Below are positions 35,409 through 45,028 of a DNA stretch of 58,898 bases, one piece after another. The position numbers were made by a program, and so were the translations under genes. This stretch comes from Oscillospiraceae bacterium (GTDB taxonomy: Bacteria; Bacillota; Clostridia; Oscillospirales; Oscillospiraceae): positions 1-58,898 of the forward strand of contig JAFQQV010000006.1 of assembly GCA_017410425.1 (NCBI GenBank), read 5' to 3'. How positions within the stretch are numbered: position 1 is the first letter of the stretch; every line of letters begins with the position of its first letter. Under the pieces are notes generated by a model. It was not told the origin of the DNA and searched no databases. It was given only the letters and a program-made list of their open reading frames with translations.

Positions 35409-35958
35409 ACTCCACTTCCCAGGGCAGCTCCACGAGGCTGGCCTCGTGCTGCATGGCGGGGAGCAGCTTTTCCATGATGTCGCTGGTTTTTATCTTCAGG
35501 GTGCTGCTGTTGATGCAGGGGTGACAGCCGATGTATTCCTGGCTGAGCAGCTCCTTATCAATCAGCAGGCGCACCTTATTTTCCTTGTCGTTCATAAGCC
35601 CCAGCACGCTGACAGAGCCGGGGGTGATGTCCAGGTGCTCAAGCATCTGTTCAGCACTTGCAAAGCTGAGGCGGGCGGAGCCTATCTGCTTTGAGAGTAT
35701 TTTTGTCTTGAAGGGCTTGTCACCGGGCATAAGCAGCAGGTATACATCCGTCATCTGCCGGTTTGTCAGCAGCAGATTCTTGCAGATCTCGCAGCCCAGC
35801 ACCTTCTCAACCTCATGGCAGGCTTCAATGGTGTCGGCAAAGTCATGGTCGGCCCGCTGAAACTCAATTCCAAGGCTTTCAAGCAGGCTGTAGCAGCGCG
35901 CTTCCTTCTCGATGCGGCTATCGGCAGGGCGGCCGCTGTGCAGTGTAATTTCGCTCAT
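35407..35958 (-). CDS. ProX/YbaK-type Cys-/Ala-tRNA(Pro) editing deacylase
   Basis: 183 residues, the free-standing editing-domain length. Family features: DHDFADTIEACHEVEKVLGCEICKNLLLTNRQ, then the LLMPGDKPFKTKILSKQIG stretch, LGLMNDKENKVRLLIDKELL, and CHPCINSSTLKIKTSDIMEKLL, characteristic of ProX in Clostridia. It hydrolyses mischarged alanyl- or cysteinyl-tRNA(Pro). One base from the following PLP-enzyme gene stop, so these belong to one transcript. Confidence 0.88.
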   Translation of the reverse strand: MSEITLHSGRPADSRIEKEARCYSLLESLGIEFQRADHDFADTIEACHEVEKVLGCEICKNLLLTNRQMTDVYLLLMPGDKPFKTKILSKQIGSARLSFASAEQMLEHLDITPGSVSVLGLMNDKENKVRLLIDKELLSQEYIGCHPCINSSTLKIKTSDIMEKLLPAMQHEASLVELPWEVE

Positions 35959-35959
35959 T

Positions 35960-37012
35960 CTATTTCTCCAATGCTTCTTTCAGTACCGCAGCAATAAAGT
36001 CCATATCCTCCCTGCTGCAGCGGTGGTCACAGGGTATGGCAAGCATATGTTGGTTTACATAAACTGTATTATCGCAAAGCTCGGCTGCTTTTTCCGGCAG
36101 GGGCCAGATGACGGCAGCATAGATGGCCTTATCGATAAGAGCGCGGTGGACACGGTTTCTGTCCTCCAGATAGACGGTGAAATACAGGGTGCTGTTCTGC
36201 GGATGCTCACACATAAAGCGAAGCTTGCCCGCCTCTGCCATTGGCTCAAGCAGGCTTTGCAGATAGAGGGCATTGTCCACGCGCCGCTGCATCATAGCCT
36301 CAAAGTCTATGCGGCGCAGCAGCGACTCCTCCGCCTCACCCATTTTCACAGGGGCAGCAGCTTCGTCCAGAAGCCGGGCTGCCTCAGCCATTTCATGCAT
36401 GTACTCCGCTTTGAGCGCCTTGTCGCCGTTTTCAAGATAGCGGCTTTTTTTCTTCATGGCCTCTCTGCGGATAGCGGCAAAACGACCATCGCTTTCGCCG
36501 GGATAAACGCCAAGGCCGGTGCAAAGCATGCCGCCATCGGGCAGAGCCGTCCACTTACGGAGACTTGCCATAGTGGCCTCCGGCTGGAAGCCGGTTTCAT
36601 GGCGTGGTGTAAGAATATCGTGAGTCCTGTCCTCGATAAAGAGGATGTCCTCTCCTGTCGCCCTCAGGCTGTGCAGCTCATCTTCAGCAAATGCGGGGAT
36701 GCCGAAATAGCGCATATACAAAAGTACTGCGCCTTTTTCAAGCTTCCGGCGAACATCATCCATGTCGGCGCTAAGATCACGATTGAGTTTGTAGTAAGTG
36801 ACCTCATAGCCGTTCTGCTCAAAGGGCAGGGCCATGGAATCGCAGCAGAGGGCTGGAATAAGCACCTTTTTGCGCCCGGCAATGCGGGCAAAGGCCTTGA
36901 GTGCATCACGACCGCTGCGGTAAAGCTGCCAGTCCGGCTTCACAAAGTCTGTATCCTCATCCCGGAGGAAGTCCCGGTTTGACAGATAATCATATTCGCT
37001 TCCGTATTCCAT
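35960..37012 (-). CDS. DegT/DnrJ-like PLP-dependent enzyme
   Basis: 350 residues. Looks like fold-type I aminotransferases of the DegT/EryC1 group: YRSGRDALKAFARI near the start, ILFIEDRTHDIL as the Asp-containing strand, and SLRKWTALPDGGMLC with the expected Schiff-base Lys before GG. DegT proteins aminate nucleotide sugars or sit in cell-envelope glycan pathways. No nucleotide-sugar gene is adjacent, but two glycosyltransferase-like proteins follow at 38.5-41.6 kb. Substrate unknown. Confidence 0.65.
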   Translation of the reverse strand: MEYGSEYDYLSNRDFLRDEDTDFVKPDWQLYRSGRDALKAFARIAGRKKVLIPALCCDSMALPFEQNGYEVTYYKLNRDLSADMDDVRRKLEKGAVLLYMRYFGIPAFAEDELHSLRATGEDILFIEDRTHDILTPRHETGFQPEATMASLRKWTALPDGGMLCTGLGVYPGESDGRFAAIRREAMKKKSRYLENGDKALKAEYMHEMAEAARLLDEAAAPVKMGEAEESLLRRIDFEAMMQRRVDNALYLQSLLEPMAEAGKLRFMCEHPQNSTLYFTVYLEDRNRVHRALIDKAIYAAVIWPLPEKAAELCDNTVYVNQHMLAIPCDHRCSREDMDFIAAVLKEALEK

Positions 37013-37020
37013 AGGCTTCC

Positions 37021-37989
37021 TCAGTTCAAAACATCGCCAAAAACTCTAAGGGCATTGCCGTGAAGTATCCTGTCGGCATTATCCGCACCAAAACGCTCGG
37101 CAATAAGCTCGGAAAGCCGGGCCATGCCGGCATAGTCCTTCATTTCAAGGCCGCAGCTGATACCGTCAAAATCAGAGCCAAGGGCCACAGACTCAACACC
37201 GGCCTTATTTACAATATGCTCCATATGGAGCAGTATCTCCTCATTGCGGGAATACTCAGACTCCGGACTTAAAAAGGCAGAGTAGAAATTCACACCGCAG
37301 ACGCCGCCGCAATCAGCCAGAGTACGGAGCTGTTTATCCGTCAGGCTGCGGCTGTGCTCGCACACAGCCCGGGCACAGGAGTGGGAGGCCACAAAGGGCT
37401 TTGTGCTGTGGTGGGCCACATCGTAAAAGCCGCCCTCTGAAAGGTGGGAGACGTCCACAATCATGCCGAGGCGGTTCATCTCGCTTACAGCCTCAATGCC
37501 AAAATCCTTGAGTCCCTTTGCGTGAAGTTCGGGATCAGGAGAGTTGGGATAAGCAAGGGAGTTTTCATAGTTCCATGTCAGGGTCACCATGCGGACACCC
37601 TTGTCATAGAGGGTCTGAACCCGGGAGATATCCCCATCGATACAGACTGCGTCTTCCAGAGTCAGCATAGCGGAAATTTTCCCCTCAGCCATATTACGGC
37701 GCAGCTCCGCCATGGAGCGCATGGGGGCAAGCTCTGCGCTGCAGCGCTGCAGTTGATTTTCAAAGAGCTGGGCTGTATTCAGAAAATACTCCCATGGGCT
37801 TTCACTGAGACGGTAAATCCTGGCCTCCGGGCCGGTGGGGGTAAAGATTGCAAAGCATTGCAGCATTGCCCCGCCCCGGCGGAGCTTTTCCACATTGATA
37901 TGCGCATCAATCTCATCCAGATTCCTGCCGGTCATACGCAGCACCAGCAGGGTATCACAGTGCATATCAATGATTCTCATATCATTCAT
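37021..37989 (-). CDS. Membrane-dipeptidase-like peptidase, family M19
   Basis: 322 residues. Zinc-binding IIDMHCDTLL near the start, TLEDAVCI with the bridging Glu, MIVDVSHLSEGGFYDV and FVASHSCARAVCEHSRSL with the His ligands, then LGSDFDGI. This is the renal-dipeptidase family, cleaving dipeptides including D-amino-acid forms. No signal peptide, so cytoplasmic. Between the DegT-like gene (8 bases) and the small lipoprotein (8 bases); the string appears co-transcribed. Confidence 0.92.
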   Translation of the reverse strand: MNDMRIIDMHCDTLLVLRMTGRNLDEIDAHINVEKLRRGGAMLQCFAIFTPTGPEARIYRLSESPWEYFLNTAQLFENQLQRCSAELAPMRSMAELRRNMAEGKISAMLTLEDAVCIDGDISRVQTLYDKGVRMVTLTWNYENSLAYPNSPDPELHAKGLKDFGIEAVSEMNRLGMIVDVSHLSEGGFYDVAHHSTKPFVASHSCARAVCEHSRSLTDKQLRTLADCGGVCGVNFYSAFLSPESEYSRNEEILLHMEHIVNKAGVESVALGSDFDGISCGLEMKDYAGMARLSELIAERFGADNADRILHGNALRVFGDVLN

Positions 37990-37997
37990 AAGCTTGA

Positions 37998-38525
37998 TTA
38001 TTTCTGTTCACGCAGGTAGACCACCAAGCTGAAGCTGCCGTTACGCTCGGAGACATAGTTGCCGCGGATAGTCAGAAGGCGGCCTTCCTCATCCAGCTCC
38101 AGCTTCATGCTGTAGTCCTCAGGGTTAATCTGGTTATCCATAAATCTGCCTTCAACAATGCGCTCAATAGGTTCGGCATCCTCCAGCTTGAACTGGGCAA
38201 GGCCGGTTTCCTTGGGAATATCCGCATCCCAGAGCAAGATGCTGTCCTCGCCTATCTCGGCAAAGGCATCCCAGCCAAAGCCCTCCATCTGGGCCCAGGC
38301 TCCGGTGCAGCCAAAGACTTCCCAAGTGCCCTGCCAGTTGCCGCTGAGATCAAAATTCTCAAGCACGGGAGGGGTGGGCGTGGGCTCAGGAGTGGGTTCG
38401 GGACTGGGCTCAACAGTAGGCTCCACAGTGGGAACAGGGGTAGCAGCAGGGGCTTCTTCCCCGCCGCAGGCGGCGCAGCACAGGCAGAGCGCCAGAACCA
38501 GAATAACAAAAACAATCTTCTTCAT
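37998..38525 (-). CDS. Lipoprotein with Pro/Glu/Thr-rich spacer
   Basis: 175 residues from ATG 38525 (MKKIVFV), placed 9 bases after AGGAGG. Signal peptide ending LCCAAC-G gives a lipidated Cys. Next is a Pro-Thr-Glu spacer of TVEP/PEPTP repeats (~30-57), then a single beta-rich domain starting NFDLSGNWQGTWEVFG and ending with a VVYLRE strand, resembling small extracellular sandwich domains of unknown role. Immediately follows the GtrII-like gene, so may act with it. Not recognised further. Confidence 0.75.
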   Translation of the reverse strand: MKKIVFVILVLALCLCCAACGGEEAPAATPVPTVEPTVEPSPEPTPEPTPTPPVLENFDLSGNWQGTWEVFGCTGAWAQMEGFGWDAFAEIGEDSILLWDADIPKETGLAQFKLEDAEPIERIVEGRFMDNQINPEDYSMKLELDEEGRLLTIRGNYVSERNGSFSLVVYLREQK

Positions 38526-38539
38526 AATAAAAATCCTCC

Positions 38540-40042
38540 TCATCCTAATTTCACAACGATGCAGCCGTCAATATTCTGCACCGAGCCATAATATGGGTAC
38601 TCGGCCATGGCCTGAACCCTTGTATCCTCTTCAAGAGCCGAAAGCTCCGACTCGGAGGCGAAGGGAATATCAAAGCCCAGGTAATACTTTATGAAGTTTT
38701 CCCTGGAGTAGATGTTCACAAGGTCTCTGGAAGGCCCCAGCAGCAGCTCCGTATCAAGCTCAGGAAACTGATGCAGCAGATTATCCTGCCGGCCGATTAT
38801 AGCAAGGCGGCTATGTTCATCAAAGCCTTCGGTCTGCTTGACCTGGCTTATGAGCGTGGTATAAAAGGAGCTTGCATTTTCGTACTGCAGGTCCATCTTG
38901 AGATAGACCATATTGGCAAAGTAGATATTGCTCACCGCCACTATTGCAAGAAGCAGGCAGCAGCCATCACGAAGCCAGCAGGCATAGCGGCCCTGCAGCC
39001 GCTCCAGCACAAGAGCAAGCAGCATATACACCGCCACAAAGCTGTACATGACCAGAGTGTGGATTGACTCCTGAGACATGATAAGATACATGCAGCAGAT
39101 ACTCAGCGGCAGAAGGGCCGTGAGAAATGCAGCCATGATAACGCTCAGAGGCTTCTTGCCCACAGCAAGGCCACAGATGGCAACAAGGCCAAGGGCAATG
39201 TGGATATACCTTGAAAGCTCGGTGGAGATGATGTAGAAATTTCTGAACTGGAAAACGTAGAAAAAGGCGTCATAGGCCATGCGCACCCGGCGGATGATGC
39301 TCACATCGCCCTTTACGTTCTCGGTCACATAGCTGTTGAACTCCGCGCCGGTGATTCTGAACACCAGCAGGCAGCCTGCCATATAGATTGCAATGGCAAG
39401 GCCCATAACAAGGAGTGACTTGATGCCAAAGAGCACATTGTCCCTGACACTTATTCCGTCCAGCGCCTTTGCGATCATCAAAAGCACAAGGATGCTGGCG
39501 GCAACGGATATATAAGCCTGATACATGCTCAGGGCAAAAACAAGGCAGACGATGCTTATACCTGTATGAAGCCAGCCGCCCTTGAGATATTCATGCACAA
39601 ACAGTACCGCCAGAAAGAAGCTGAGAGCATAGGCGGAGCTTGTGAACATGAAGCCGAAGTTTCCGGTGAGGCTGGGGAAGCTGAGCACCAGCACCGAAAG
39701 CAGAATCTGCATGGGCTTTGTGCGGATTGAAAGGATGCGGATTATAAGGCAGACTGCGGCGGAAATGAGCAGGACGCTCACAAGGCCGTAAATCCAGGGC
39801 ATGGACCAGTCCGGAAACAGGGCCTTCACCAGCTCCAGGCCCCAGCGGCCTGAGGTGATTGTGGCACCCTTGCCAAAAAGGGACTCAATCTCGTCATGGT
39901 TTACAAGCTTATTGGTAAAAGCATAGCCATGGCAGACAAGGCCCGCAATAAAGGCAGAGAGGAATTGCACTTTGTTCTCCGCAAAAAGATTGCACAGCCA
40001 GAGCCAGAGCCTGTCCATATAAGAAGTTTTACTGTGGTTCAT
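38540..40042 (-). CDS. GtrII-type membrane glucosyltransferase-like protein
   Basis: 500 residues with about 12 hydrophobic helices. The early luminal-loop pattern YAFTNKLVNHDEIESLFGKGATITSGRWG (Asp-Glu after NH) and the C-terminal extracellular part match the Glucos_trans_II family, which moves sugars from a lipid carrier to cell-surface glycans. Forms a pair with the similar-sized polytopic protein upstream at 40061-41614, 18 bases apart. Acceptor glycan unknown. Confidence 0.75.
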   Translation of the reverse strand: MNHSKTSYMDRLWLWLCNLFAENKVQFLSAFIAGLVCHGYAFTNKLVNHDEIESLFGKGATITSGRWGLELVKALFPDWSMPWIYGLVSVLLISAAVCLIIRILSIRTKPMQILLSVLVLSFPSLTGNFGFMFTSSAYALSFFLAVLFVHEYLKGGWLHTGISIVCLVFALSMYQAYISVAASILVLLMIAKALDGISVRDNVLFGIKSLLVMGLAIAIYMAGCLLVFRITGAEFNSYVTENVKGDVSIIRRVRMAYDAFFYVFQFRNFYIISTELSRYIHIALGLVAICGLAVGKKPLSVIMAAFLTALLPLSICCMYLIMSQESIHTLVMYSFVAVYMLLALVLERLQGRYACWLRDGCCLLLAIVAVSNIYFANMVYLKMDLQYENASSFYTTLISQVKQTEGFDEHSRLAIIGRQDNLLHQFPELDTELLLGPSRDLVNIYSRENFIKYYLGFDIPFASESELSALEEDTRVQAMAEYPYYGSVQNIDGCIVVKLG

Positions 40043-40060
40043 CGGGAAAATGTCTCCGTA

Positions 40061-41614
40061 TCAGGCAAGTTTTTTCTTGAGCAGTTCAAAGAAGGCGGCA
40101 AGGCCCGCCGCTGCCACCGGCAGCATGAGGATAAAGTAAGGCAGAGCGTACTGGCTCTTGGCCTCAAAAAGCAGATGGTACATAAGGCCGCCAAGGATAA
40201 TGAGCGGCAGGATACAGCTCAATATATCCCGCTTTTTGATAAGGGCGGGAATACTGAGCAGCACGCCGAGAAAGACCAGCTGCTGATGCTGGTTCATAAG
40301 GCTCATGGTAAGCCTCTGGCCCTTGTCGCAGAAAAAGGAGTACAGGCCGCCCTTTTCGCTGAAGCTGAGGAAAACCTGGTTGAGCCAGATACTGTCATAA
40401 CTGGGCTCGTTCCACTGGCTGCGGAGCTTTTCGGAGAAGAAGCGCAGAGCCTCTTTTTTATCATTGGCGAAAAATTCAGCCCGCTCACGGATGACGGCCT
40501 TGGCCTTTTCGCCGGTGGCCACAGGGTCATTGCCGCTTTCTTTGAAAGCGGTGACTGTATGGTCCTCCTTATACCAGCCGGCAGCGGCATGGCCTTCGCT
40601 CATACCCATGGCAAGCCAGCCCAGCATGGGAATACCCTCACCAAAATCATAGCCGCTGCGCTTTTCATATATAGCCTGGGGCAGCTTGCTTATACTCAGC
40701 ACGCAGACTACAGCAAGCACAAGGCAGAGGCATGAGCGCAGGGAAAACTTCTTCACAAGCTCCACAAACCACACGCCGCCGATGGCCACAAGGAAGATCA
40801 TAAGATTCAGCTTGAGGCAGACCGCAAGGCTGAGGCTGAGCGCGCAGATAAGAGCAAAGCCAATCCTCCCCTGCTTTATAAACAGCAGGAACATCCATAC
40901 CGCAACACAGCCGCAGCTGAAAGCGGGGATATTGCCGTAGAGGAAGGTGCAGCTCATCAAAGGCTGCAGAGAAAGAAGCATCAGCACAAGGCAGAGCTTA
41001 TGGACACGGGCATCGGAAACCATAAGCTTGGTGATGCGGATAAGGGCATAGTAGCTGAGCATGAGCCAGAGGAGATTGACACCCTGCAGAGCGAGATAAT
41101 AATAGCCCTGGGGCAGGCCGGGCAGCACAAGCAGCATGGCGCGGAAGAAAATTTCGCAGTAGAGCACATAGCCCAGCTGGAAGGGAAAGCGGGCAAAGTA
41201 GCTGCCCATGTTATAATACTCGCCCTCGGCGGCCTCCATGGCTGAATTGGTGAGTATAAAGGAATCGCTGTAGACAGGGGCTGCAAGCTTTGTTGTCATT
41301 ATAAACAGGCAGCCGAAGAAGAACATCCAGCCAAAAAGGATAAGCTCCAGCAGGCGGGTATCAAGAAAGTCGGTATAGTGGTATAGGATATACAGCAGGC
41401 AGATGGCCAGTACCAGCAAAATTGCGTTGAGGAAGATATTATCGGCATAGATGTCAATATTCTCGCCGGAGATATTGTTGGTGTTGAGATAGCTGGTCTC
41501 TGTATAGGCCGAGAGACAGAGCAGCAGCATAAAGACCAACAAAAGGCCGAGGATAAGATAAACCCCCATCCCCTCAAGCAGTCCTGAAAATTTCTGTGTG
41601 GATATTTTTCTCAC
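40061..41614 (-). CDS. Polytopic GT-C-like membrane protein
   Basis: 517 residues and about 12 hydrophobic segments. A loop after the third helix reads LAAPVYSDSFILTNSAMEAAEGEYYNMGSYFARFPFQLGY (acidic and aromatic), where lipid-linked-sugar glycosyltransferases carry their catalytic acid. A soluble stretch (~330-425) precedes the last helices. Probably glycosyltransferase of the PMT/ArnT-like superfamily acting at the outer membrane face. Starts a unit running through the GtrII-like, lipoprotein, dipeptidase, DegT-like and ProX genes. Confidence 0.6.
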   Translation of the reverse strand: MRKISTQKFSGLLEGMGVYLILGLLLVFMLLLCLSAYTETSYLNTNNISGENIDIYADNIFLNAILLVLAICLLYILYHYTDFLDTRLLELILFGWMFFFGCLFIMTTKLAAPVYSDSFILTNSAMEAAEGEYYNMGSYFARFPFQLGYVLYCEIFFRAMLLVLPGLPQGYYYLALQGVNLLWLMLSYYALIRITKLMVSDARVHKLCLVLMLLSLQPLMSCTFLYGNIPAFSCGCVAVWMFLLFIKQGRIGFALICALSLSLAVCLKLNLMIFLVAIGGVWFVELVKKFSLRSCLCLVLAVVCVLSISKLPQAIYEKRSGYDFGEGIPMLGWLAMGMSEGHAAAGWYKEDHTVTAFKESGNDPVATGEKAKAVIRERAEFFANDKKEALRFFSEKLRSQWNEPSYDSIWLNQVFLSFSEKGGLYSFFCDKGQRLTMSLMNQHQQLVFLGVLLSIPALIKKRDILSCILPLIILGGLMYHLLFEAKSQYALPYFILMLPVAAAGLAAFFELLKKKLA

Positions 41615-41701
41615 TCTTTTTCCCGCCTGTCTGATTTTTATTAAACTGAATTATACTACAGTTCCGGGATAATGGGAATGCTTTTTTACGTGATAGAAAA
41701 A

Positions 41702-41732
41702 AATCCGCCGCGCATTTTCTGCGCGGCGGATT
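41702..41732 (-). terminator. Terminator of the acyltransferase gene
   Basis: Perfect 13-bp stem (AATCCGCCGCGCA / TGCGCGGCGGATT) with TTTTC loop; on the minus strand a T-run follows. Confidence 0.92.
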
Positions 41733-41741
41733 CAATATACT

Positions 41742-42890
41742 TTAATCTTTCAGTGCCTGGTAGCGATCCCAGGCCATGAGATACTTTCTCAGGCAGGGCT
41801 CACCGTTGGAGCGGATCTCATAATATTTATCGCCCATGGTGAAAAGCAAAATTTTCATCTTGACCATGGACATATGACCAATATCGGAATAGGCAAAGCG
41901 GTATCCGCCGCACTCTATGCCATCGGGATACTGGCAGAGCTTGCCGGTATGCAGCAGCTTTTCGCCGTGCTTTTCGTCGATCTCCTTGAGATTCAGGCCA
42001 TCATCGGAGAACATAAGCTCTCCCTCCGGAAAGTCCATGGAGATAAACTTCTCGCGCTGCCACTTGTCCCACTGCTGCAGATCCTCAAAGGGATCGGCAG
42101 GCTCAAGGAAGCATTCCTCAGTGTAGACCACATCCCAGCCGCAGGAGCAGGTAACATGGTTACCAAGGCCGCGGATAGTATCAACTCCGCCGCACTTGGG
42201 GCAGACGAAGAAGCCGCACTCAATATGCTCGGCAAGGTTTTTGGCCCTGAACTTCACAGGCTGCTGACGCTGGCGATCCCATGCGTTTTCATAGAGGTCA
42301 CGGTTTATAAGGGCGGTGATCTCATCGGGCTTCATTTTTTTCAGTTCCTCAGGCTTGTACACGCCCACAATGCGGCCATACATCTCACCCTTGCGGATTT
42401 TCTTGGTCCAGCGGGGCACGGTGGGATAGCCACCCTCCAGCCTGTAGGTCATCAGCGTTGCGCCGGAGGTGCGGGCAAGCTTACCGGTGGCGGGGAAAAT
42501 GTCAATGCTGACACCGTCCCAGCAGGCTTCTCCCTCAGCAAAGAGGCAGACCACCTGACCGGCCTTGAGCCTGCGCAGGCACTTCATAACAGTGTCGGCA
42601 GCGGTGCTGGCCTTACGGCGGGGAATGGGTGCTACGAGCCATTCAAGGGCCCGCGAAAGAATACCATGGCGGAAAAGATGCTCGCTGGCCACATAATGCA
42701 CGGGATGATTGGGAAAGCTTGCAGCCATGACTATCGCGTCCCAGGTGGTGACATGGTTTGCCACCACAAGGCAGGGGCCTTCCAGGTCGTAAATTTCCCC
42801 TTTGAAGCCAAGCTTTGCTTTGGCGACTATCCTGGCTACTTTCACCAGCAGCTTCCAGGCCAGTTTATTTTCGTTTGTGTTTTTATCCAT
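41742..42890 (-). CDS. PlsC-like acyltransferase fused to a zinc-ribbon C-terminal domain
   Basis: 382 residues. Acyltransferase domain ~30-230: HX4D as NHVTTWD (His46, Asp51), then LFAEGEACWDG where the family has FPEG, and a basic RIVGVYKPEEL part. After it comes a zinc ribbon (CPKCGG ... CSCGW, ~232-255) and ~130 residues with beta character that resemble no domain I know. Acyl transfer to lysophosphatidate is the family role, but the odd EGE block and the extra domain leave the acceptor open. Stands between the methyltransferase gene and the terminator at 41702. Confidence 0.75.
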   Translation of the reverse strand: MDKNTNENKLAWKLLVKVARIVAKAKLGFKGEIYDLEGPCLVVANHVTTWDAIVMAASFPNHPVHYVASEHLFRHGILSRALEWLVAPIPRRKASTAADTVMKCLRRLKAGQVVCLFAEGEACWDGVSIDIFPATGKLARTSGATLMTYRLEGGYPTVPRWTKKIRKGEMYGRIVGVYKPEELKKMKPDEITALINRDLYENAWDRQRQQPVKFRAKNLAEHIECGFFVCPKCGGVDTIRGLGNHVTCSCGWDVVYTEECFLEPADPFEDLQQWDKWQREKFISMDFPEGELMFSDDGLNLKEIDEKHGEKLLHTGKLCQYPDGIECGGYRFAYSDIGHMSMVKMKILLFTMGDKYYEIRSNGEPCLRKYLMAWDRYQALKD

Positions 42891-42904
42891 GTCTTTTCTC
42901 CATA

Positions 42905-44074
42905 TCAGCCGGGACTTTTATCTCTCTCCACCAGATCAAGAAGACTCTGCTTGAAGCCGTAGGTATCACGCAGCGCCTCGGCCTTCTCCCGGCCGCCGGC
43001 GCGGCGCTTGCCGGTATGTCTGGCCCGGATCATAATATTCTTGGGGGAATGTTCAAAATCTATAAACTCGATCATATCCACATTGTAGCCCTTGTCCTCC
43101 AGCACAGCGGCGCGGATGGAGTCAGTCAGCAGGGCGGCAACGCGTTCCTTTATGATGCCGTACTCCAACAGGATGTCCAGCTCTCCGCCCTTGCGGATGC
43201 TGGAATTGATCTCATGCTGACAGCAGGGCACGGAGAAAATATGCTTTACTCCCCTGTTTACGGCGTAGGCCAGGGCATAGTCGGTAGCCACATCGCAGGC
43301 ATGCAGAGTCACCACCATGTCGATATGGGTGTCGGCCAGCTTGTCCTTTGTAACATCCGCAAGCTGGAAGCTGAGTCCCTCATAGCCATAGTTTCTGGCG
43401 ATGGCCTCACAATTTTCCACCACGTCCTTTTTAAGATCGTAGCCTATGATGCGGGTTTTCATTTTAAGCTTTTCGGCAAAGTAATAATAAAGGATAAAGG
43501 TCAGATAGCTCTTGCCGCAGCCAAAGTCCAGAATGCTGATCTCATCCCGATCTTCCCCGGCAAATCCCTGAGCCACCAGCTCCACAAAGCGGTTTATCTG
43601 CTTGTACTTATCGTACTTGGAGCGGACCACCTTGAAGTCCTTGGTGAAGACGCCCAGATCAACCAGAGCGGGAATATTCTCCCCTTCTTTAAGGATATAC
43701 TCCTTCTCCCGGTTGTGGGCGCTGCTGCCGCCGGGACGGGGCAGAGCCGCAGCGCTGCCGGTTTTTTTATAGCTGCCGTTCTGCTTGAGATTATACTGGC
43801 TGCTTCCAGTATTCTCAGCGATCAGCACCTGACGGTAACGGCCTTCAAGCTGAGCCTCGGCATAGCTTAAAAGCTCGGCCTCGCTGTAGTTTTTATGATA
43901 GGCCTTGTTGTCCCTGAAGCTCTCCGCCTGATAGCGAAGCTCGCCCTTGATACTCACCGGGCGCAGGATAACCTTGCTGTCGGAGAGCTTGTCAATGGGC
44001 TGTGAGAACACAGCCTTCTGCAGCCGTGGCAGGGCCGCAGAAAGATCCTGCAGAAGTCTTCCCATATCAGCCAC
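42905..44074 (-). CDS. SAM-dependent methyltransferase (Methyltransf_32-like)
   Basis: 389 residues. N-terminal ~150 residues are basic and unrecognised. The Rossmann part begins EISILDFGCGKSYLTFILYYYF (SAM motif I, ~172-193), motif II GYDLKKDVVENC, and VTLHACDVATDYALAYA followed by PCCQHEI, typical of the Methyltransf_32/RNA-modifying group. Probably methylates RNA or a small molecule; substrate unknown. Overlaps the rsmI 3' end by 8 bases, which hints at an RNA-modification theme. Confidence 0.8.
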   Translation of the reverse strand: MADMGRLLQDLSAALPRLQKAVFSQPIDKLSDSKVILRPVSIKGELRYQAESFRDNKAYHKNYSEAELLSYAEAQLEGRYRQVLIAENTGSSQYNLKQNGSYKKTGSAAALPRPGGSSAHNREKEYILKEGENIPALVDLGVFTKDFKVVRSKYDKYKQINRFVELVAQGFAGEDRDEISILDFGCGKSYLTFILYYYFAEKLKMKTRIIGYDLKKDVVENCEAIARNYGYEGLSFQLADVTKDKLADTHIDMVVTLHACDVATDYALAYAVNRGVKHIFSVPCCQHEINSSIRKGGELDILLEYGIIKERVAALLTDSIRAAVLEDKGYNVDMIEFIDFEHSPKNIMIRARHTGKRRAGGREKAEALRDTYGFKQSLLDLVERDKSPG

Positions 44075-44945
44075 CGAAAAGGCGCTTGAGATTCAGCGCG
44101 GCAGCCTTCAGTTCGTTTTTTGAGTAGGAATTATTCTCGTCTGCCATAACGGCGGCAACGGCCTCCTTGGAGCTTATGCCCCTGGACACCATAGCGTCCA
44201 CCAGCATAGCCTCGGCGGTGACGGTATGCTCAACCTTGTTGAAGATATAGTCGTTGTCAATCTCAATAACAACAGCATACTCGCCCTTGTCATAATTGCC
44301 CTTGGCCAGCAGCTGATCCTTGACCTCGCTGGGTGTGCCGCGGAAGCTCATTTCATGGAGCTTGGTAAGGTCGTTGCAGAGGCACAGGCGCACACCGGCA
44401 TTCTGCTCGATGAAAAAGTCCACCAGCTCCATAATACGTTTGGGAGACTCATAGAGCGCGAAGGTCTTGGTGTCACCATGGCGCATCTTCTCCAAAAGTC
44501 TGCGGCGCTCCACATTCTCTCTGGGGAAGAAGCCATAGAACATGAAGGAGCTGAGGTCAAAGCCGGAGACGGAGAGGGCGGTAACTGCAGCACAGCAGCC
44601 GGGCACGCCGATAACGGGGATGCCGGCCTCGACGGCGGCCTTGATAAGCTCATTGCCGGGGTCTGAGATGCAGGGGGTGCCGGCGTCGGTAATGACGGCG
44701 ACAGACTTGCCGGCCAGCATTTCATTTATAAAGTACTTGGCCTTGCCGTACTCATTGTACTTGTGGTTGGAGACAAGCTTATTGCGTATCTCCAGCTTGC
44801 CCAGCAGCACCATGGAACGGCGCGTATCCTCGGCGGCGATCATGTCCACATCAGTGAGGATCTGCTTGCCGCGGGGAGACATATCACGGGAATTGCCGAT
44901 GGGGGTTGCGACTATATAAAGCTTTCCGATAGTATTCTCATCCAT
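44067..44945 (-). CDS. rsmI: 16S rRNA (cytidine-1402-2'-O)-methyltransferase RsmI
   Basis: About 292 residues from ATG 44945 (MDENTIGKLY). The tetrapyrrole-methylase fold is shown by LYIVATPIGNSRDMSPRG, IAAEDTRRSMVLL, VITDAGTPCISDPG and GVPGCCAAVTAL. A C-terminal extension (~235-292) contains the small helical domain of this family (RGISSKEAVAAVMAD). Modifies C1402 in the ribosomal P site. The longer upstream frame to 45023 lacks a ribosome site. Confidence 0.95.
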   Translation of the reverse strand: MDENTIGKLYIVATPIGNSRDMSPRGKQILTDVDMIAAEDTRRSMVLLGKLEIRNKLVSNHKYNEYGKAKYFINEMLAGKSVAVITDAGTPCISDPGNELIKAAVEAGIPVIGVPGCCAAVTALSVSGFDLSSFMFYGFFPRENVERRRLLEKMRHGDTKTFALYESPKRIMELVDFFIEQNAGVRLCLCNDLTKLHEMSFRGTPSEVKDQLLAKGNYDKGEYAVVIEIDNDYIFNKVEHTVTAEAMLVDAMVSRGISSKEAVAAVMADENNSYSKNELKAAALNLKRLFGG

Positions 44946-45028
44946 AAAAAACACCGTATCCTGTAAATTTTCTCGAAATATTATAAACCATGGGAGCGGA
45001 GCTTGCAAGGGTGATATATTCATCCCTT

